Shown here: in pieces, positions 1-8,599 of the stretch | Numbering within the stretch: position 1 is the first letter of the stretch | Layout: the number at the start of each line of letters is the position of its first letter | Assembly (NCBI GenBank): GCA_944800085.1 | Contig: CALYLO010000016.1 | Location: forward strand, 51,341 to 115,340 | Direction: 5' to 3' | From: Paenibacillus melissococcoides | GTDB taxonomy: Bacteria; Bacillota; Bacilli; Paenibacillales; Paenibacillaceae | DNA: 64,000 bases | Notes under the pieces: model-generated | Seen by the model: the letters and a program-made list of their open reading frames with translations, nothing else | Database searches by the model: none | Told to the model about the DNA's origin: nothing | Made by a program: the position numbers and the translations under genes

Positions 1-2
1 AA

Positions 3-86
3 GCGTCCGGAATGACGGGCAAGGATGCGCTGCACGCGGCATTTATGGCCAATGTAAAAGATTTAACACGTGCCGGAGGCAACTAA
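3..86 (+). CDS. 3' end of an unidentified gene
   Basis: An open frame enters from the left edge and stops at TAA 84-86, giving only the last 27 residues, which end in Arg-Ala-Gly-Gly-Asn. The fragment is too short to place in a family. Its end lies 117 bases before the MFS gene, and no clear terminator is visible between them, so the two may be co-transcribed. Confidence 0.45.
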   Translation, partial: ASGMTGKDALHAAFMANVKDLTRAGGN

Positions 87-203
87 AATATGTTACGATA
101 GCCTTGTTTCGCAGTGCGGTCCTCCCGGAGGGCCGGCGGCGGAACAAGGCTATTGCCCGTTGGCGGGAAGGCCTATCTTCCGGGGAACTGACGGTGAATC
201 TGC

Positions 204-1640
204 ATGAAACTGATGCCGCGCGGCATGATGAGCAAATATACAGGGGAAATGAAAGTATTTATATGGGCCAGCATGATCAACTCGACCGGCGGCGCGCTGA
301 TGTGGCCGTTGACGACGCTGTTCGTGCATACGCAGTTGAACCGGTCGCTGGCGGATGCAGGCTTTGTCATTTTAATGCAGATGCTGGGCGGATTTTTCGG
401 CCAACTGCTGGGCGGGGGGCTGTATTACCGCCTCGGGGTGCGGAGGCTGTTAATCGGCGCGCTGGCCGCCACCTCGCTGCTGCAGGTGTCGCTGGTCGTG
501 ACGGCGCATGCCGACTGGTGGCTCTACGTGACGACGATGACGGTGCTTGGCCTGACCAACTCAGCCTCGATGCCGGCGATCCAATCGTTCGTCGGCTTCC
601 GCTGGGCGGATCGGCGGGAGGAGCTGTTCAACGTCATCTACGTCGGGAACAATGTCGGGGTCGCGCTGGGCACCGCGCTGAGCGGGGTGTTGGCGGATAT
701 CTCCTTCAATCTGACGTTCGTGCTCAACGGGCTGACATCCGCCGGCTTCGCCTTGTTCTTCTACCGCTTCCTGCGGGGACAGAACGAGGACGCGGCCGCG
801 CCCGGGGCCGTGAACGGAAGCGCAGAGAAGGGCGCGACGGAGAATGGCACGTTGATTGAAGGAGCGTCGGTAGATGGAGTGTCGGTCGATGGAGTGTCGG
901 TGAATGGTACGCCGGTGAATGGTACATCGGTGAATGGAGTGTCGGTGAATGGAGATTCGGCGGATGGAGCCGGCGGGCAGGAGAAAACAACTGCCGCCCG
1001 CGCCCGGCGGGGCGTTCTGCCGGAGCGCAACCTGTGGGAGAAGCTGTCCGCCTACCGGATCTATCTATTCATGTCGGTAGGCACCTTGTTCATCTGGCTC
1101 GCCAATTCCCTCTGGGGAACCGGGGTGGCGCCGCATATTGCGGATCAAGGGATGAACTTCTCTATGTACAGCCTGCTGTGGACGCTGAACGGAGTGCTTA
1201 TCTTCGCGGCGCAGCCGATCACGTCGTGGATGAAGCGGACGATCGCGGTGCCGCTGACATCGCAGTTGACCTGGAGCGCAATCTTTTACGGATTGGCGTA
1301 TGTCGTCATCTGGTTCCTGCCCTTCTACAGCGGCTTCCTGCTGGCGATGGCCCTCGCCACCTTGGGCGAGATGCTGGTCTCCCCGGCGGTGCCGGCCTTC
1401 CTGGCGGCCCGCGCAGGGCGGGAGGCGCCCTTCTATATGGGCGTGTCCGGTGGAATTGCTTCCATCGGGCGCATGATCGGCCCGTATGTGCTTGGCCTGA
1501 CCTATGATCACGGCGGCCTCGACGGGGTATCGTTCATCTCCGTCCTCATCGCGGTGCTGGCCGTCCTCAGCTTCGTTACCCACGCGGCGCTGCAGCGTAA
1601 GGAGCGTTCTCCGCAACATGACATGATGATGCACGGGTAA
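204..1640 (+). CDS. MFS family transporter
   Basis: Integral membrane transporter of the major facilitator superfamily, 478 residues, with two blocks of hydrophobic helices (about residues 12-195 and 285-465). The first block carries the glycine-rich loop YYRLGVRRLL between helices 2 and 3, matching the MFS signature region; drug or metabolite efflux is the usual role of this type, but the substrate cannot be told. The long central cytoplasmic loop is unusual: residues about 220-254 are seven pentapeptide repeats of the type Gly-x-Ser-Val-Asn/Asp. The ATG at 204 is used; ATG codons slightly downstream (222, 225 or 228, 246) remain possible because no strong ribosome binding site is visible. 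Confidence 0.85.
   Translation: MKLMPRGMMSKYTGEMKVFIWASMINSTGGALMWPLTTLFVHTQLNRSLADAGFVILMQMLGGFFGQLLGGGLYYRLGVRRLLIGALAATSLLQVSLVVTAHADWWLYVTTMTVLGLTNSASMPAIQSFVGFRWADRREELFNVIYVGNNVGVALGTALSGVLADISFNLTFVLNGLTSAGFALFFYRFLRGQNEDAAAPGAVNGSAEKGATENGTLIEGASVDGVSVDGVSVNGTPVNGTSVNGVSVNGDSADGAGGQEKTTAARARRGVLPERNLWEKLSAYRIYLFMSVGTLFIWLANSLWGTGVAPHIADQGMNFSMYSLLWTLNGVLIFAAQPITSWMKRTIAVPLTSQLTWSAIFYGLAYVVIWFLPFYSGFLLAMALATLGEMLVSPAVPAFLAARAGREAPFYMGVSGGIASIGRMIGPYVLGLTYDHGGLDGVSFISVLIAVLAVLSFVTHAALQRKERSPQHDMMMHG
861..965 (+). repeat. Seven 15-bp in-frame tandem repeats in the MFS loop
   Basis: Unit close to ggagtgtcggtgaat, copied seven times without gaps. It is an exact multiple of three, so copy-number change would only lengthen or shorten the cytoplasmic loop between transporter helices 6 and 7. 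Confidence 0.85.
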
Positions 1641-1680
1641 GGGCAGAGTACAAGCAATAGCTTCCCATTTTCAACATATC

Positions 1681-1799
1681 TTAAGGAACACAGCTTTACA
1701 AAACCTATCTGAAGGAACGTAGCTGAACATAGCTTTACAAAACCTATCTGAAGGAACGTAGCTGAACATAGCTTTACAGATCTATCTTAAGCAACATTG
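1681..1799. repeat. 39-bp tandem repeat, three copies
   Basis: The sequence agctttaca recurs at 1692, 1731 and 1770, giving a 39-bp period; copies one and two are nearly identical and the third diverges. The array sits between the MFS stop codon and a terminator and contains no convincing open frame. Confidence 0.85.
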
Positions 1800-1810
1800 C
1801 TAAACTCACT

Positions 1811-1847
1811 GGGACATCCTCGTTTGAAAGGCGGGGGTGTCTTTTTC
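1811..1847 (+). terminator. Intrinsic terminator after the MFS gene
   Basis: Stem gacatcc / gggtgtc (1813-1819 with 1835-1841) is followed by five T residues. It is the only good rightward terminator after the transporter, 170 bases past its stop codon. Confidence 0.7.
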
Positions 1848-1919
1848 TCCTCTTTCAGTGGCATGATCGCCTCTTTTGAGCCCCCCTTGTTCTTCGTATG
1901 ATGCACCGAGGATAGCAAG

Positions 1920-2107
1920 CCTGCAATTTTACATCATTTTATGGATGTACAGGGTTTTTTCGGTGCGATTCCTGCGAAAATACAGGATTTTCGTCCATTC
2001 TATCCCAATCCAAAACGATAAGAAGGAAAATTGATGTACATTTGCAGTATTTTTGTTCTCGAACAGCGGGCTTGGCACCAATCCTGCAATTTTGCAGGAT
2101 TTTTGTG
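1920..2107. repeat. Cluster of CCTG...CAGG inverted repeats, terminator-like
   Basis: Three related hairpins share CCTGC...CAGG arms: 1920-1953 (CCTG and ACATC paired with GATGT and CAGG, then GTTTTTT), 1971-1986, and 2081-2100, which is a perfect 20-bp palindrome followed by TTTT. Their shared core and T-rich flanks suggest a dispersed intergenic repeat family, some copies of which may work as terminators. Confidence 0.65.
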
Positions 2108-2172
2108 CTGCTGAACGCGGTGGGCTCGCTGCGGCCTTGATTCGTCTCTGACTACCGCGCCTTCCGTCAGCC

Positions 2173-2420
2173 CTGGAGTGATTTGCCTCTCCTTGGCGGG
2201 GTTTGCTCCTGCTCTAGAGTGATTTGCCTCTCCTTGGCGGGGTTTGCTCCTGCTCTAGAGTGATTTGCCTCTCCTTGGCGGGGTTTGCTCCTGCTCTAGA
2301 GTGATTTGCCTCTCCTTGGCGGGGTTTGCTCCTGCCCTGGAGTGATTTGGCTCTGACTTGGCGGGGTTTGCTCCTGCCCTGGAGTGATTTGGCTCTGACT
2401 TGGCGGGATACCTTCCTGCA
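2173..2420. repeat. 41/42-bp tandem repeat, about six copies
   Basis: Units start at 2173, 2214, 2255, 2296, 2337 and 2379, i.e. four periods of 41 and one of 42 bp, built around gtgatttgcctctccttggc. The period is not a multiple of three, so frames running through it are not expected to be genes. The array decays towards 2420 and ends just before the 3' end of the XRE gene on the other strand. Confidence 0.9.
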
Positions 2421-2485
2421 CCAGTATGATTGTTCCTGCACTAGCGAGATTTACCTTGCGCCAGCGCCAATCGCCCCTGCTCGTC

Positions 2486-2854
2486 CTATCGCATCATCCG
2501 CTCCGCCCGCACGAAGGCGACGAACCGGCGCGCTTCCTCGTAAGTCAATGGCTCCCCGTCGACCTCGAAGCGGAGGCGGCTCAACGCCGCCGGATCCGAC
2601 AGCTCGATGCCGGGGGCGGCTTTAGCGGGCTCCGAATCCGGCTGAATGCCTCCGCGAGGAAGTCGGCCTATCAAATAATCAACCGAGACGCCGAATAGAT
2701 CGGCTGCCCGTATCAAGGTGTCGAAGTCGGGCTTGCGCCGATTCTTCTCATAATGCGACAGCGCCGCCCGCGTAATGCCGAGCTTCTCCGCCATCTCTTC
2801 CTGTGTCCAGCCGCTGCGCTCGCGCAGCTGCCCCAGGCGGCTTCCCAACTCCAT
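2486..2854 (-). CDS. XRE family transcriptional regulator
   Basis: Cytoplasmic DNA-binding protein of 122 residues. Residues about 5-60 form an HTH_XRE/Cro-CI domain with the recognition-helix motif ITRAALSHYEKNRRKP, followed by the conserved dimer segment DLFGVSVDYLIGR. The C-terminal half is short and without recognised ligand domain. The start at 2854 is chosen over an upstream one because an aaaggagg site lies eight bases ahead of it. It stands alone between the 41-bp repeat array and a gene-free region; its targets are unknown. Confidence 0.88.
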   Translation of the reverse strand: MELGSRLGQLRERSGWTQEEMAEKLGITRAALSHYEKNRRKPDFDTLIRAADLFGVSVDYLIGRLPRGGIQPDSEPAKAAPGIELSDPAALSRLRFEVDGEPLTYEEARRFVAFVRAERMMR

Positions 2855-3445
2855 ACGGTTGCCCCTCCTTTGCATTGGAAACATATGCCCCATCCTGTAT
2901 GCGGCTCCGGATGTGGGGGCGAATTGAACCGGCGCCGTTACAACGCTCCGGCCAGGCGTGCGGCCGCCATGGAGGGGGCCGGCTTTTTCCCGCCGGTTTC
3001 CGTCTCATTATAGGCCGATTGCGTCCGGGGCGCAATGTGTGTACAGTGCCGGCCCGGCTTGAGTCCCGGCTTGGCTTGCAGTCCCGGTCTGGCCTGTTCG
3101 GGGACGCTTCTCGGCGGACAAGGCGCGCTTCAGCAATTCGCCGGCTTGCCGATGGCACAGCTCTTCGAAGCGGTGCGGAGAACGGTGGCCGGATACCGGA
3201 CCGCCGGTTCTGCGCGAGAGTCTCATGCCGCTGAAGAGCGGCCGCAGGCGGCGGGATCATCGTTCGGGATCCGCGGGCATATATATAAGTAGGCGTCGCT
3301 ATGATTCCAGCCATACAGACGCTGCGCTGCGGTTCTGCATAGGATGAGGACATAGGTCTTCCAGCGCGCTCGGCGAGGCGTCCCGCGATAGGGCGCGGCC
3401 AAGCGGCTGAACCGTCCGATTCGTCAGAACAAGGAGTTGGGATCG
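2855..3445. other. Gene-free intergenic region upstream of rfbC
   Basis: About 590 GC-rich bases between the divergently read XRE gene and rfbC. Open frames exist on both strands, but none has a good ribosome binding site or recognisable protein sequence. The segment 3040-3100 has a short imperfect direct repeat of cccggcttg. Promoters for the two flanking genes presumably lie here but I cannot place them with confidence. Confidence 0.4.
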
Positions 3446-4015
3446 ATGAAAATCATATCTACGCCGCTGGACGGCGTTTTGATGTTGGAGCCGAAGGTGT
3501 TTGAAGACGGCCGCGGCTTTTTTATGGAAAGCTATCATCGCGAAAAATGGGAGGCTTCCGGTATTCCGCAGACGTTCGTGCAGGATAATCATTCGCTGTC
3601 TGCCCGGGCCGGCACGATTCGCGGGCTGCATTACCAGTTGGAGCCGATGGCGCAGACCAAGCTGGTCCGGGTGCTCGTTGGCGCCATCTATGATGTGGCT
3701 GTCGATATCCGCCGCGGTTCTCCGCGGTTCGGCCAATGGTTTGGCGTCATTTTGAGCGCTGCCAACAAGCGGCAGCTCCTTATTCCGCCGGGCTATGCCC
3801 ACGGATTCTGCACTCTGGTGGATAATACCGAGGTAATGTACAAGGTGGATGCCCACTACGCGCCGGAATGGGATCGGGGAGTCCGGTGGGATGATCCCGC
3901 CATCGGGATTCCGTGGCCGGCTTCGAATCCGATAATGTCGGACAAGGACAAGGCGATGCCGCTGCTGGAAGACGCCGAGACATTCTCCCTGTCCAGTCTG
4001 GAGCGAGGCGGGTGA
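3446..4015 (+). CDS. rfbC: dTDP-4-dehydrorhamnose 3,5-epimerase
   Basis: Cupin-fold enzyme converting dTDP-4-dehydro-6-deoxyglucose to dTDP-4-dehydro-L-rhamnose, the third step of dTDP-L-rhamnose synthesis. The 189 residues match the family length (about 180-190). The substrate and catalytic motifs are present: GRGFFMES near the N-terminus, the IRGLHYQ block with the catalytic histidine, YDVAVDIRRGS, and PPGYAHGF. The ATG at 3446 is preceded by aaggag nine bases upstream. The next gene, rfbD, starts one base after the stop codon region, so the two form an operon for cell-surface rhamnose. The earlier pathway genes rfbA and rfbB are not in the window. Confidence 0.95.
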   Translation: MKIISTPLDGVLMLEPKVFEDGRGFFMESYHREKWEASGIPQTFVQDNHSLSARAGTIRGLHYQLEPMAQTKLVRVLVGAIYDVAVDIRRGSPRFGQWFGVILSAANKRQLLIPPGYAHGFCTLVDNTEVMYKVDAHYAPEWDRGVRWDDPAIGIPWPASNPIMSDKDKAMPLLEDAETFSLSSLERGG

Positions 4016-4016
4016 G

Positions 4017-4892
4017 ATGATGAATCAGGGTGGGATTGTACTCGTTACCGGAGCGGAGGGCCAGCTCGGCAAAGATATGATGGCGGTGCTGCGCCGCTAT
4101 AGCGTGCCGGCCCGGGGCTACGGCCGCCAGGAGCTGGATGTGACGGATGCGGAGGAGGTGCTGCGGATATTCCTGCGGGAACGGCCATCCGCCGTCATTC
4201 ATGCCGCTGCTTACACGAAGGTGGACGAAGCGGAGCTCAATCCGGATCTGGCGTACCAAGTCAACGCCTTCGGCTCGCGCAATGTCGCGGCGGCCGCAAG
4301 CCAGGTCGGCGCGAAGCTCGTCTACGTCAGCACGGATTATGTGTTCGACGGCCGGACGACGAAGCCGTACACCGAGACGGCCCGCACTCGCCCGATCAAT
4401 GTATACGGCGCGTCGAAGCGGGAAGGGGAGCGGTTCGTGCAGCTCTTGCAGCCGTCCTCCTTCATTGTTCGCACGTCGTGGGTATACGGGCCGCATGGCA
4501 ATAACTTCGTCAAGACGATGCTGCGTCAAGCGGCGGTCCAGCCGGAGCTGAAAGTGGTGCACGATCAATCGGGGTGCCCTACGTATACGCTCGATCTGGC
4601 CGAGATGATCTTGCGGCTGCTGCGGACGAACCGCTTTGGAACCTATCATGTCACGAATGCCGGGATCTGCTCCTGGCATGAATTCGCGCTTGCGATTATG
4701 GAGGAGGCGGGCTTGTCCGTCAAGGTGCGTTCCGTGCCGACATCGCAATTTCCCCGTCCGGCCCGGCGGCCGTCTTTTTCGGCCCTGGAGGGATGGGCGC
4801 TGCGCTTGAACGGTTTTCCGCCGATGCGCCCGTGGCGCGAAGCGCTGGCGGATTATTTGCGCCGCTATGCTGCGGGCGGTCCGGTTCGTTAG
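4017..4892 (+). CDS. rfbD: dTDP-4-dehydrorhamnose reductase
   Basis: NAD(P)H-dependent extended-SDR reductase, the last step of dTDP-L-rhamnose synthesis. The 291 residues contain the Rossmann motif TGAEGQLG at residues 11-18, the conserved HAAAYTKVDEAE segment, STDYVFDG, and the catalytic YGASKREGE (Tyr-x3-Lys). Length fits the family. The start codon at 4017 follows the rfbC stop codon by one base; the second ATG at 4020 is an alternative. Coupled with rfbC it supplies activated rhamnose for a surface polysaccharide. Confidence 0.95.
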   Translation: MMNQGGIVLVTGAEGQLGKDMMAVLRRYSVPARGYGRQELDVTDAEEVLRIFLRERPSAVIHAAAYTKVDEAELNPDLAYQVNAFGSRNVAAAASQVGAKLVYVSTDYVFDGRTTKPYTETARTRPINVYGASKREGERFVQLLQPSSFIVRTSWVYGPHGNNFVKTMLRQAAVQPELKVVHDQSGCPTYTLDLAEMILRLLRTNRFGTYHVTNAGICSWHEFALAIMEEAGLSVKVRSVPTSQFPRPARRPSFSALEGWALRLNGFPPMRPWREALADYLRRYAAGGPVR

Positions 4893-4918
4893 GAATAACG
4901 GGCAAAGGAGGGGTAGTC

Positions 4919-5617
4919 ATGCGATGCGCCGTACTGGGAGCGCGGGATGGGGGCCTGGACCTGGCCTGGCGGCTGAGGAAGCTCGGCCATGACGTCTGGC
5001 TCGTCCTCCCGGAAGCCGAGGAGGCCGAGCGCTGGCGCCGCGCCTGCGCCAGCCGCATGCTGTGCACGGTGCATGCGGACTACGCCGTCCGCCGTGCCGA
5101 TGCCGTCGTCGTGCCGGGCTCCTGGCCGGGCGGCGCGGCGCTGGCGAATGCGATGCGCCTCGCCATCGTGGCCGCGCCGGCGGCTGCGCCCGGCTCGACG
5201 GAGCGCCTGCGCGGGAGCGGGAAGGCAGGACCTGCGACCGATGTCGCGTATCTGCCTCCCGCCTGGCTGCAGGCGACCGGCACCGTCCTCCTCGGCACGG
5301 CGGACGGCCAGCCGCTGGCGGCGCTCGCGGAGCTGTTCGCGCCGATGAAGCGGCCGGTACGCTATGTGCCGTACCGGGTGGCGGAGTACGCGCAGCGCTG
5401 GGCCGTGCGCGGCGGCGTTCCACTCTGGCGGGAGCGTCCCGCCGAACCGGCGGACGAACAGGCCCGCCGGATGTGGCGAAGCTGCTGCCGCCCGGAGCTG
5501 GACAGGGTGGAGCGGCTGCGCTATCCGCCCTGGCCCAAGTCGATGCCGGATGTGACCGGGCCTGCGCGGAGGAATGACCCCGGCGAGAACGCGGCATCGC
5601 GGGGGATGCCGAAATGA
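4919..5617 (+). CDS. Hypothetical protein with Rossmann-like N-terminus
   Basis: I do not recognise this 232-residue protein. Its start (CAVLGARDGG, then LAWRLRKLGHDVWLVLPE) resembles the first beta-alpha-beta unit of NAD-dependent UDP-sugar dehydrogenases, where the glycine motif binds the dinucleotide, but the rest does not show that family's catalytic cysteine block. Arginine and alanine content is high. The chosen ATG has aaggaggg eight bases upstream and lies 26 bases after rfbD, so it is probably translated from the rhamnose operon. A role in sugar-nucleotide metabolism is inference from position and fold only. Confidence 0.65.
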   Translation: MRCAVLGARDGGLDLAWRLRKLGHDVWLVLPEAEEAERWRRACASRMLCTVHADYAVRRADAVVVPGSWPGGAALANAMRLAIVAAPAAAPGSTERLRGSGKAGPATDVAYLPPAWLQATGTVLLGTADGQPLAALAELFAPMKRPVRYVPYRVAEYAQRWAVRGGVPLWRERPAEPADEQARRMWRSCCRPELDRVERLRYPPWPKSMPDVTGPARRNDPGENAASRGMPK

Positions 5618-5645
5618 TTCAATTCCGGACGAGGGGAGCAAGTAC

Positions 5646-5852
5646 ATGAGAGCGAAGCAGTTGCACATGACAGTGAAATGCCTGGGCTGCCAGCGCTTGC
5701 TGGCCAGTGAGGAAGCGATGCTGGTATTTCGGACGGGCTTCTGCGGCGACGATCCGGTCGGGGGGTGCGAAGAGTGCGTGGCAAAACATTCGCCGCTGAA
5801 CCGGCTATGGCGTGTTCGGCTGACGGACTTGCCCTATGACTCGCTGCGGTAG
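5646..5852 (+). CDS. Small cysteine-rich hypothetical protein
   Basis: 68 residues with two cysteine pairs (Cys-Leu-Gly-Cys near the N-terminus, Cys-Glu-Glu-Cys in the middle) and one further cysteine, the pattern of a small zinc ribbon. The ATG at 5646 has a gagggg site ten bases upstream. It follows the preceding gene by 28 bases and may be the last gene of the rfb operon. Function unknown. Confidence 0.6.
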   Translation: MRAKQLHMTVKCLGCQRLLASEEAMLVFRTGFCGDDPVGGCEECVAKHSPLNRLWRVRLTDLPYDSLR

Positions 5853-6385
5853 CGGAGTCGAGCGGCTGCCATGTGGGGAGCGTGTGGACAGCTTGGGGAG
5901 AGCGGGTGTAAGGTTGCGATATGGGAGGGGAGTGCGAATTGTCTCTGGATGGCGGAAAATTGGGGAATATGTCTTCCAAATAGTGGACACATTTTTGAAA
6001 AAGAGATATCGTTCCCGCCATCTCTGTCCCTACTATATACAGTGTGTTCATCCGGAGATATATCTATATGTTGATATTTTTACTTGATAGGATCATAACC
6101 CCCTTATGTCCACTTTTGTATGGACATTTTCACCGGTTTGTCCGTACTGAGAGCACATAACATGTTATGTTCCCCCACCGTATGCCAACAAGCATCCGCT
6201 CTTCCACTGCGAGAGTGAAGCCGATCGTTCTTCCACCGTAAGAGTTGAATAAAAGTAATAACTGACATCATTACTATTTCGCGAACTTAAAGCAAGAGCT
6301 AAGCTAATGGCATAAGCGGATGGAAGGCGAAAATTACATAGCGGGGCCACATCATCTCTTGCTCGGGAAGAGAACGGCCCAGAAA
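5853..6385. other. Intergenic region with one hairpin
   Basis: No supportable gene. An inverted repeat ATGTCCA / TGGACAT (6106-6112 with 6121-6127) followed by TTTT could terminate rightward transcription from the rfb operon. The rest is AT-rich compared with its neighbours (for example 5990-6090). Confidence 0.45.
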
Positions 6386-6418
6386 AAAAGCAAGCGGCTT
6401 GGTTAGCCCGCTTGCTTT
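6386..6418 (-). terminator. Terminator overlapping the bactofilin stop codon
   Basis: On the minus strand AAGCAAGCGG pairs with CCGCTTGCTT around the loop gctaaccaag, then a run of T. The hairpin begins inside the last codons of the bactofilin gene. Confidence 0.85.
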
Positions 6419-6861
6419 GCTGCGACAGCGTCCTTGTCGTCCTGCTTCGCTTCACGTTCCCGTTCGGGAGGCTCGTGGGCGGCGGCAGCGACGTTCGTTG
6501 CGGTTCCTTCCTTCGCTTCCCGATCGACCATGCTCGTGCCGTTCAGGATGCCGCCTTCCTCGACGACAAGCAGCCCCGATTCGCAATGGCCCAGCACCTG
6601 TCCGGACGAGGTGATGAGCAGCTTGCCCGTCGTCCTGATATCGCCGACGACGGTGCCCGCGACGACGACATGGCGGGCGATCAAGGTAGAGTGCGCCTCT
6701 CCGCGCTCGCCGACGGTGATTGTGCCGCTGCTGCTCAGCTCGCCCGTAAATTTGCCGTCGATGCGCACATTCGATTGCGAGTGAATGGTGCCGTTCATAT
6801 CGGTGCCGTGGCCGATGAACGTATCCGTCGGCTTGATGCGTTGGGATGATCGTTGAAACAT
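6403..6861 (-). CDS. Bactofilin (polymer-forming cytoskeletal protein)
   Basis: 152-residue protein whose central part (about residues 15-105) shows the repeating short beta-strand pattern of the bactofilin right-handed beta-helix, with segments such as FIGHGTDMNGTI, NVRIDGKFTGEL and IRTTGKLLITSSGQVLG. Bactofilins self-assemble without nucleotide into filaments at the inner face of the membrane and position cell-wall enzymes. The charged C-terminal tail (Glu, Lys, Ala rich) is the disordered end usual for the family. It lies 45 bases downstream of the M23 peptidase gene on the same strand, the classical bactofilin-LytM pairing. Confidence 0.92.
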   Translation of the reverse strand: MFQRSSQRIKPTDTFIGHGTDMNGTIHSQSNVRIDGKFTGELSSSGTITVGERGEAHSTLIARHVVVAGTVVGDIRTTGKLLITSSGQVLGHCESGLLVVEEGGILNGTSMVDREAKEGTATNVAAAAHEPPEREREAKQDDKDAVAAKQAG

Positions 6862-6906
6862 CGTAATCCCTCCTGCTTTGACAGATTTGGCTTAGATGCG
6901 TCCAGG

Positions 6907-8166
6907 TTATGTTCCGTAGGCTGGCGCATTTTCCGTTATCCACATCGGAAGCGGAGACAGCCTGGTGACAGATCCCGGGGAGGACGGGGAATACCCGGGA
7001 CCGGTACTTCCGGGACCGAATGTCCGGGAAGTTCCAAGATTCCCCGAACTGCCGGAAACGTCAGAACCCTTCTTGACTCCGGAAATCCAGGTTCCCCCAG
7101 AACTCTCAGAACTCCCGGCAGCGCCGGAGGCGGCGGAGCTCTTCACGGGCCGTCCCTCCGCCGGGGTGTCCGCGGACGCCTTGGTCAGGAACGGAAGCGG
7201 ATCAATCGGCTCGCCCCGCTGGACAATCTGGAAGTGGAGATGCGGCCCGGTGCTGCGGCCGGTCGTGCCCAGCGCGCCGATCTTCTCCCCTTTGCCGACC
7301 TTGTCGCCCACGGAGACGTGAATCCGCTGCAGATGCATATACCAGGTGTCCAATTGGTTGACATGCCGGATAATAATATAATTGCCCCGCGAAGCGTTGA
7401 ATCCGGCTTCAATCACTTCTCCCTCGGCCGCTGCGAGGACGGAGTCGCCCGTCTCGCCGCCAATGTCGATGCCGGCATGGAATGCGGCATATCCGGTCAA
7501 CGGATCCTTCCGGTACCCGAAGCTGGAGGTCAGGCGACGTGACTTTGTCGGCCAGACGGACGGCGTTCCCGCGATGAGTTCCTGCTTCTTCTGGGCTTGA
7601 TTCAATACGTCCGGCGCATTGCGCTGTATGTAGGACAGCATGCTTTTCATCTGGACGAGATCCAGCCGCGAGCGCTCGGCCAACTCCAGCATCTGCTCCA
7701 TACCGACGCCAATCTCCTCGCCGCCGACCTGCCGCTGCTCGTTCCAGACCGTGCTGCGAACAAAGCGGGCTTGCTTCTCGCCGCTTTCCTTCGATACGCC
7801 GGCATTTTCTTCTACAAAGTCTTCCAATTGCTTCTCCAGACTGCTCATGTGATTGATCCGCTGCTTGACGGTCTCGGTCTCCGATGAGAGGCGGACGATC
7901 TCATTTTGCAGCCGTTGAATCGCTTCGTCCTTGTTTTTGACCGTAACTTCAAGCGCCTCGGACTGGTTAGACAGCAAGCCCTCCAGCTCGCGGATCTCCG
8001 CCGCGGCCTTCCACTGCATGCTCAGCACCAGACCCGATATCGACAAGACGGCGGCAATCGGGACGGAGACAACGAGCATTTTCGGCACATTCATCTGCTT
8101 GACCGCTTGCTCCGCGTCGCGGATGACGAGCAGTGTCATACGGCCATTCCACCAACGCCCTTTCAT
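6907..8166 (-). CDS. M23 family (LytM-type) cell-wall metallopeptidase
   Basis: Membrane-anchored murein endopeptidase of 419 residues. One N-terminal transmembrane helix (about residues 27-50) is followed by a coiled coil (about 55-125) and a LytM/Peptidase_M23 domain (about 215-325) holding the zinc motifs HAGIDI and HLHF and the intervening MHL. The C-terminal 80 residues are Gly/Ser/Pro-rich and probably extended. The ATG at 8166 is preferred: gaggtg lies five bases upstream; a GTG one codon earlier is possible. With the bactofilin downstream it forms a cell-shape module. Confidence 0.93.
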   Translation of the reverse strand: MKGRWWNGRMTLLVIRDAEQAVKQMNVPKMLVVSVPIAAVLSISGLVLSMQWKAAAEIRELEGLLSNQSEALEVTVKNKDEAIQRLQNEIVRLSSETETVKQRINHMSSLEKQLEDFVEENAGVSKESGEKQARFVRSTVWNEQRQVGGEEIGVGMEQMLELAERSRLDLVQMKSMLSYIQRNAPDVLNQAQKKQELIAGTPSVWPTKSRRLTSSFGYRKDPLTGYAAFHAGIDIGGETGDSVLAAAEGEVIEAGFNASRGNYIIIRHVNQLDTWYMHLQRIHVSVGDKVGKGEKIGALGTTGRSTGPHLHFQIVQRGEPIDPLPFLTKASADTPAEGRPVKSSAASGAAGSSESSGGTWISGVKKGSDVSGSSGNLGTSRTFGPGSTGPGYSPSSPGSVTRLSPLPMWITENAPAYGT

Positions 8167-8302
8167 CACATCACCTCAGATTCCGCATAATCCTGCAAAG
8201 TCTACCTATTGCACTCTATTCCAATGTCCCGCTATACAGAACGGATATCTGTCCGAATGAGCCGATTTTGCACGTATGATTGCGCCGAAAAATACACAAT
8301 AC

Positions 8303-8515
8303 TGGAAGGATAGGGGTGACCGGAGGGGAGCGGAAGGATGGGAGACCAGAACAGGAAGGGGACAGCCGGAGGGGCTGGAAGGATGGGAGACCAGAACAGG
8401 GCGGGGAAAGCCGGGAGGGGCTGGAAGAATGGGGCAGCCAGAGCAGGATAGGGACAGTTGAAGGGAGCGGAAGAATGGGGAAGCAGAACAGGAACGGGAT
8501 GCCGAACGGGCAGAG
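8303..8515. repeat. 45/46-bp degenerate tandem repeat, four copies
   Basis: The core ggaag(g/a)atgggg recurs at 8332, 8377, 8423 and 8469, with a partial copy at 8303. Copies differ by several substitutions. The array lies upstream of the cardiolipin synthase gene and has no convincing coding capacity. Confidence 0.8.
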
Positions 8516-8599
8516 TTGACAGGAGGTCCGCTCTGATGTAATACATGAAATAAGCCCTGCAAAGGCAACGAGGTCACGGACAGGCGGAGGTTAGAAAAA

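Noticed and set aside
1920-2107. CRISPR array
   Set aside because: Hairpins are few, unequal in length and spaced irregularly; no cas genes in the window.
2214-2441. Minus-strand open frame across the 41-bp repeat
   Set aside because: The period is not a multiple of three and the protein is only repeat read in shifting frames; no binding site.
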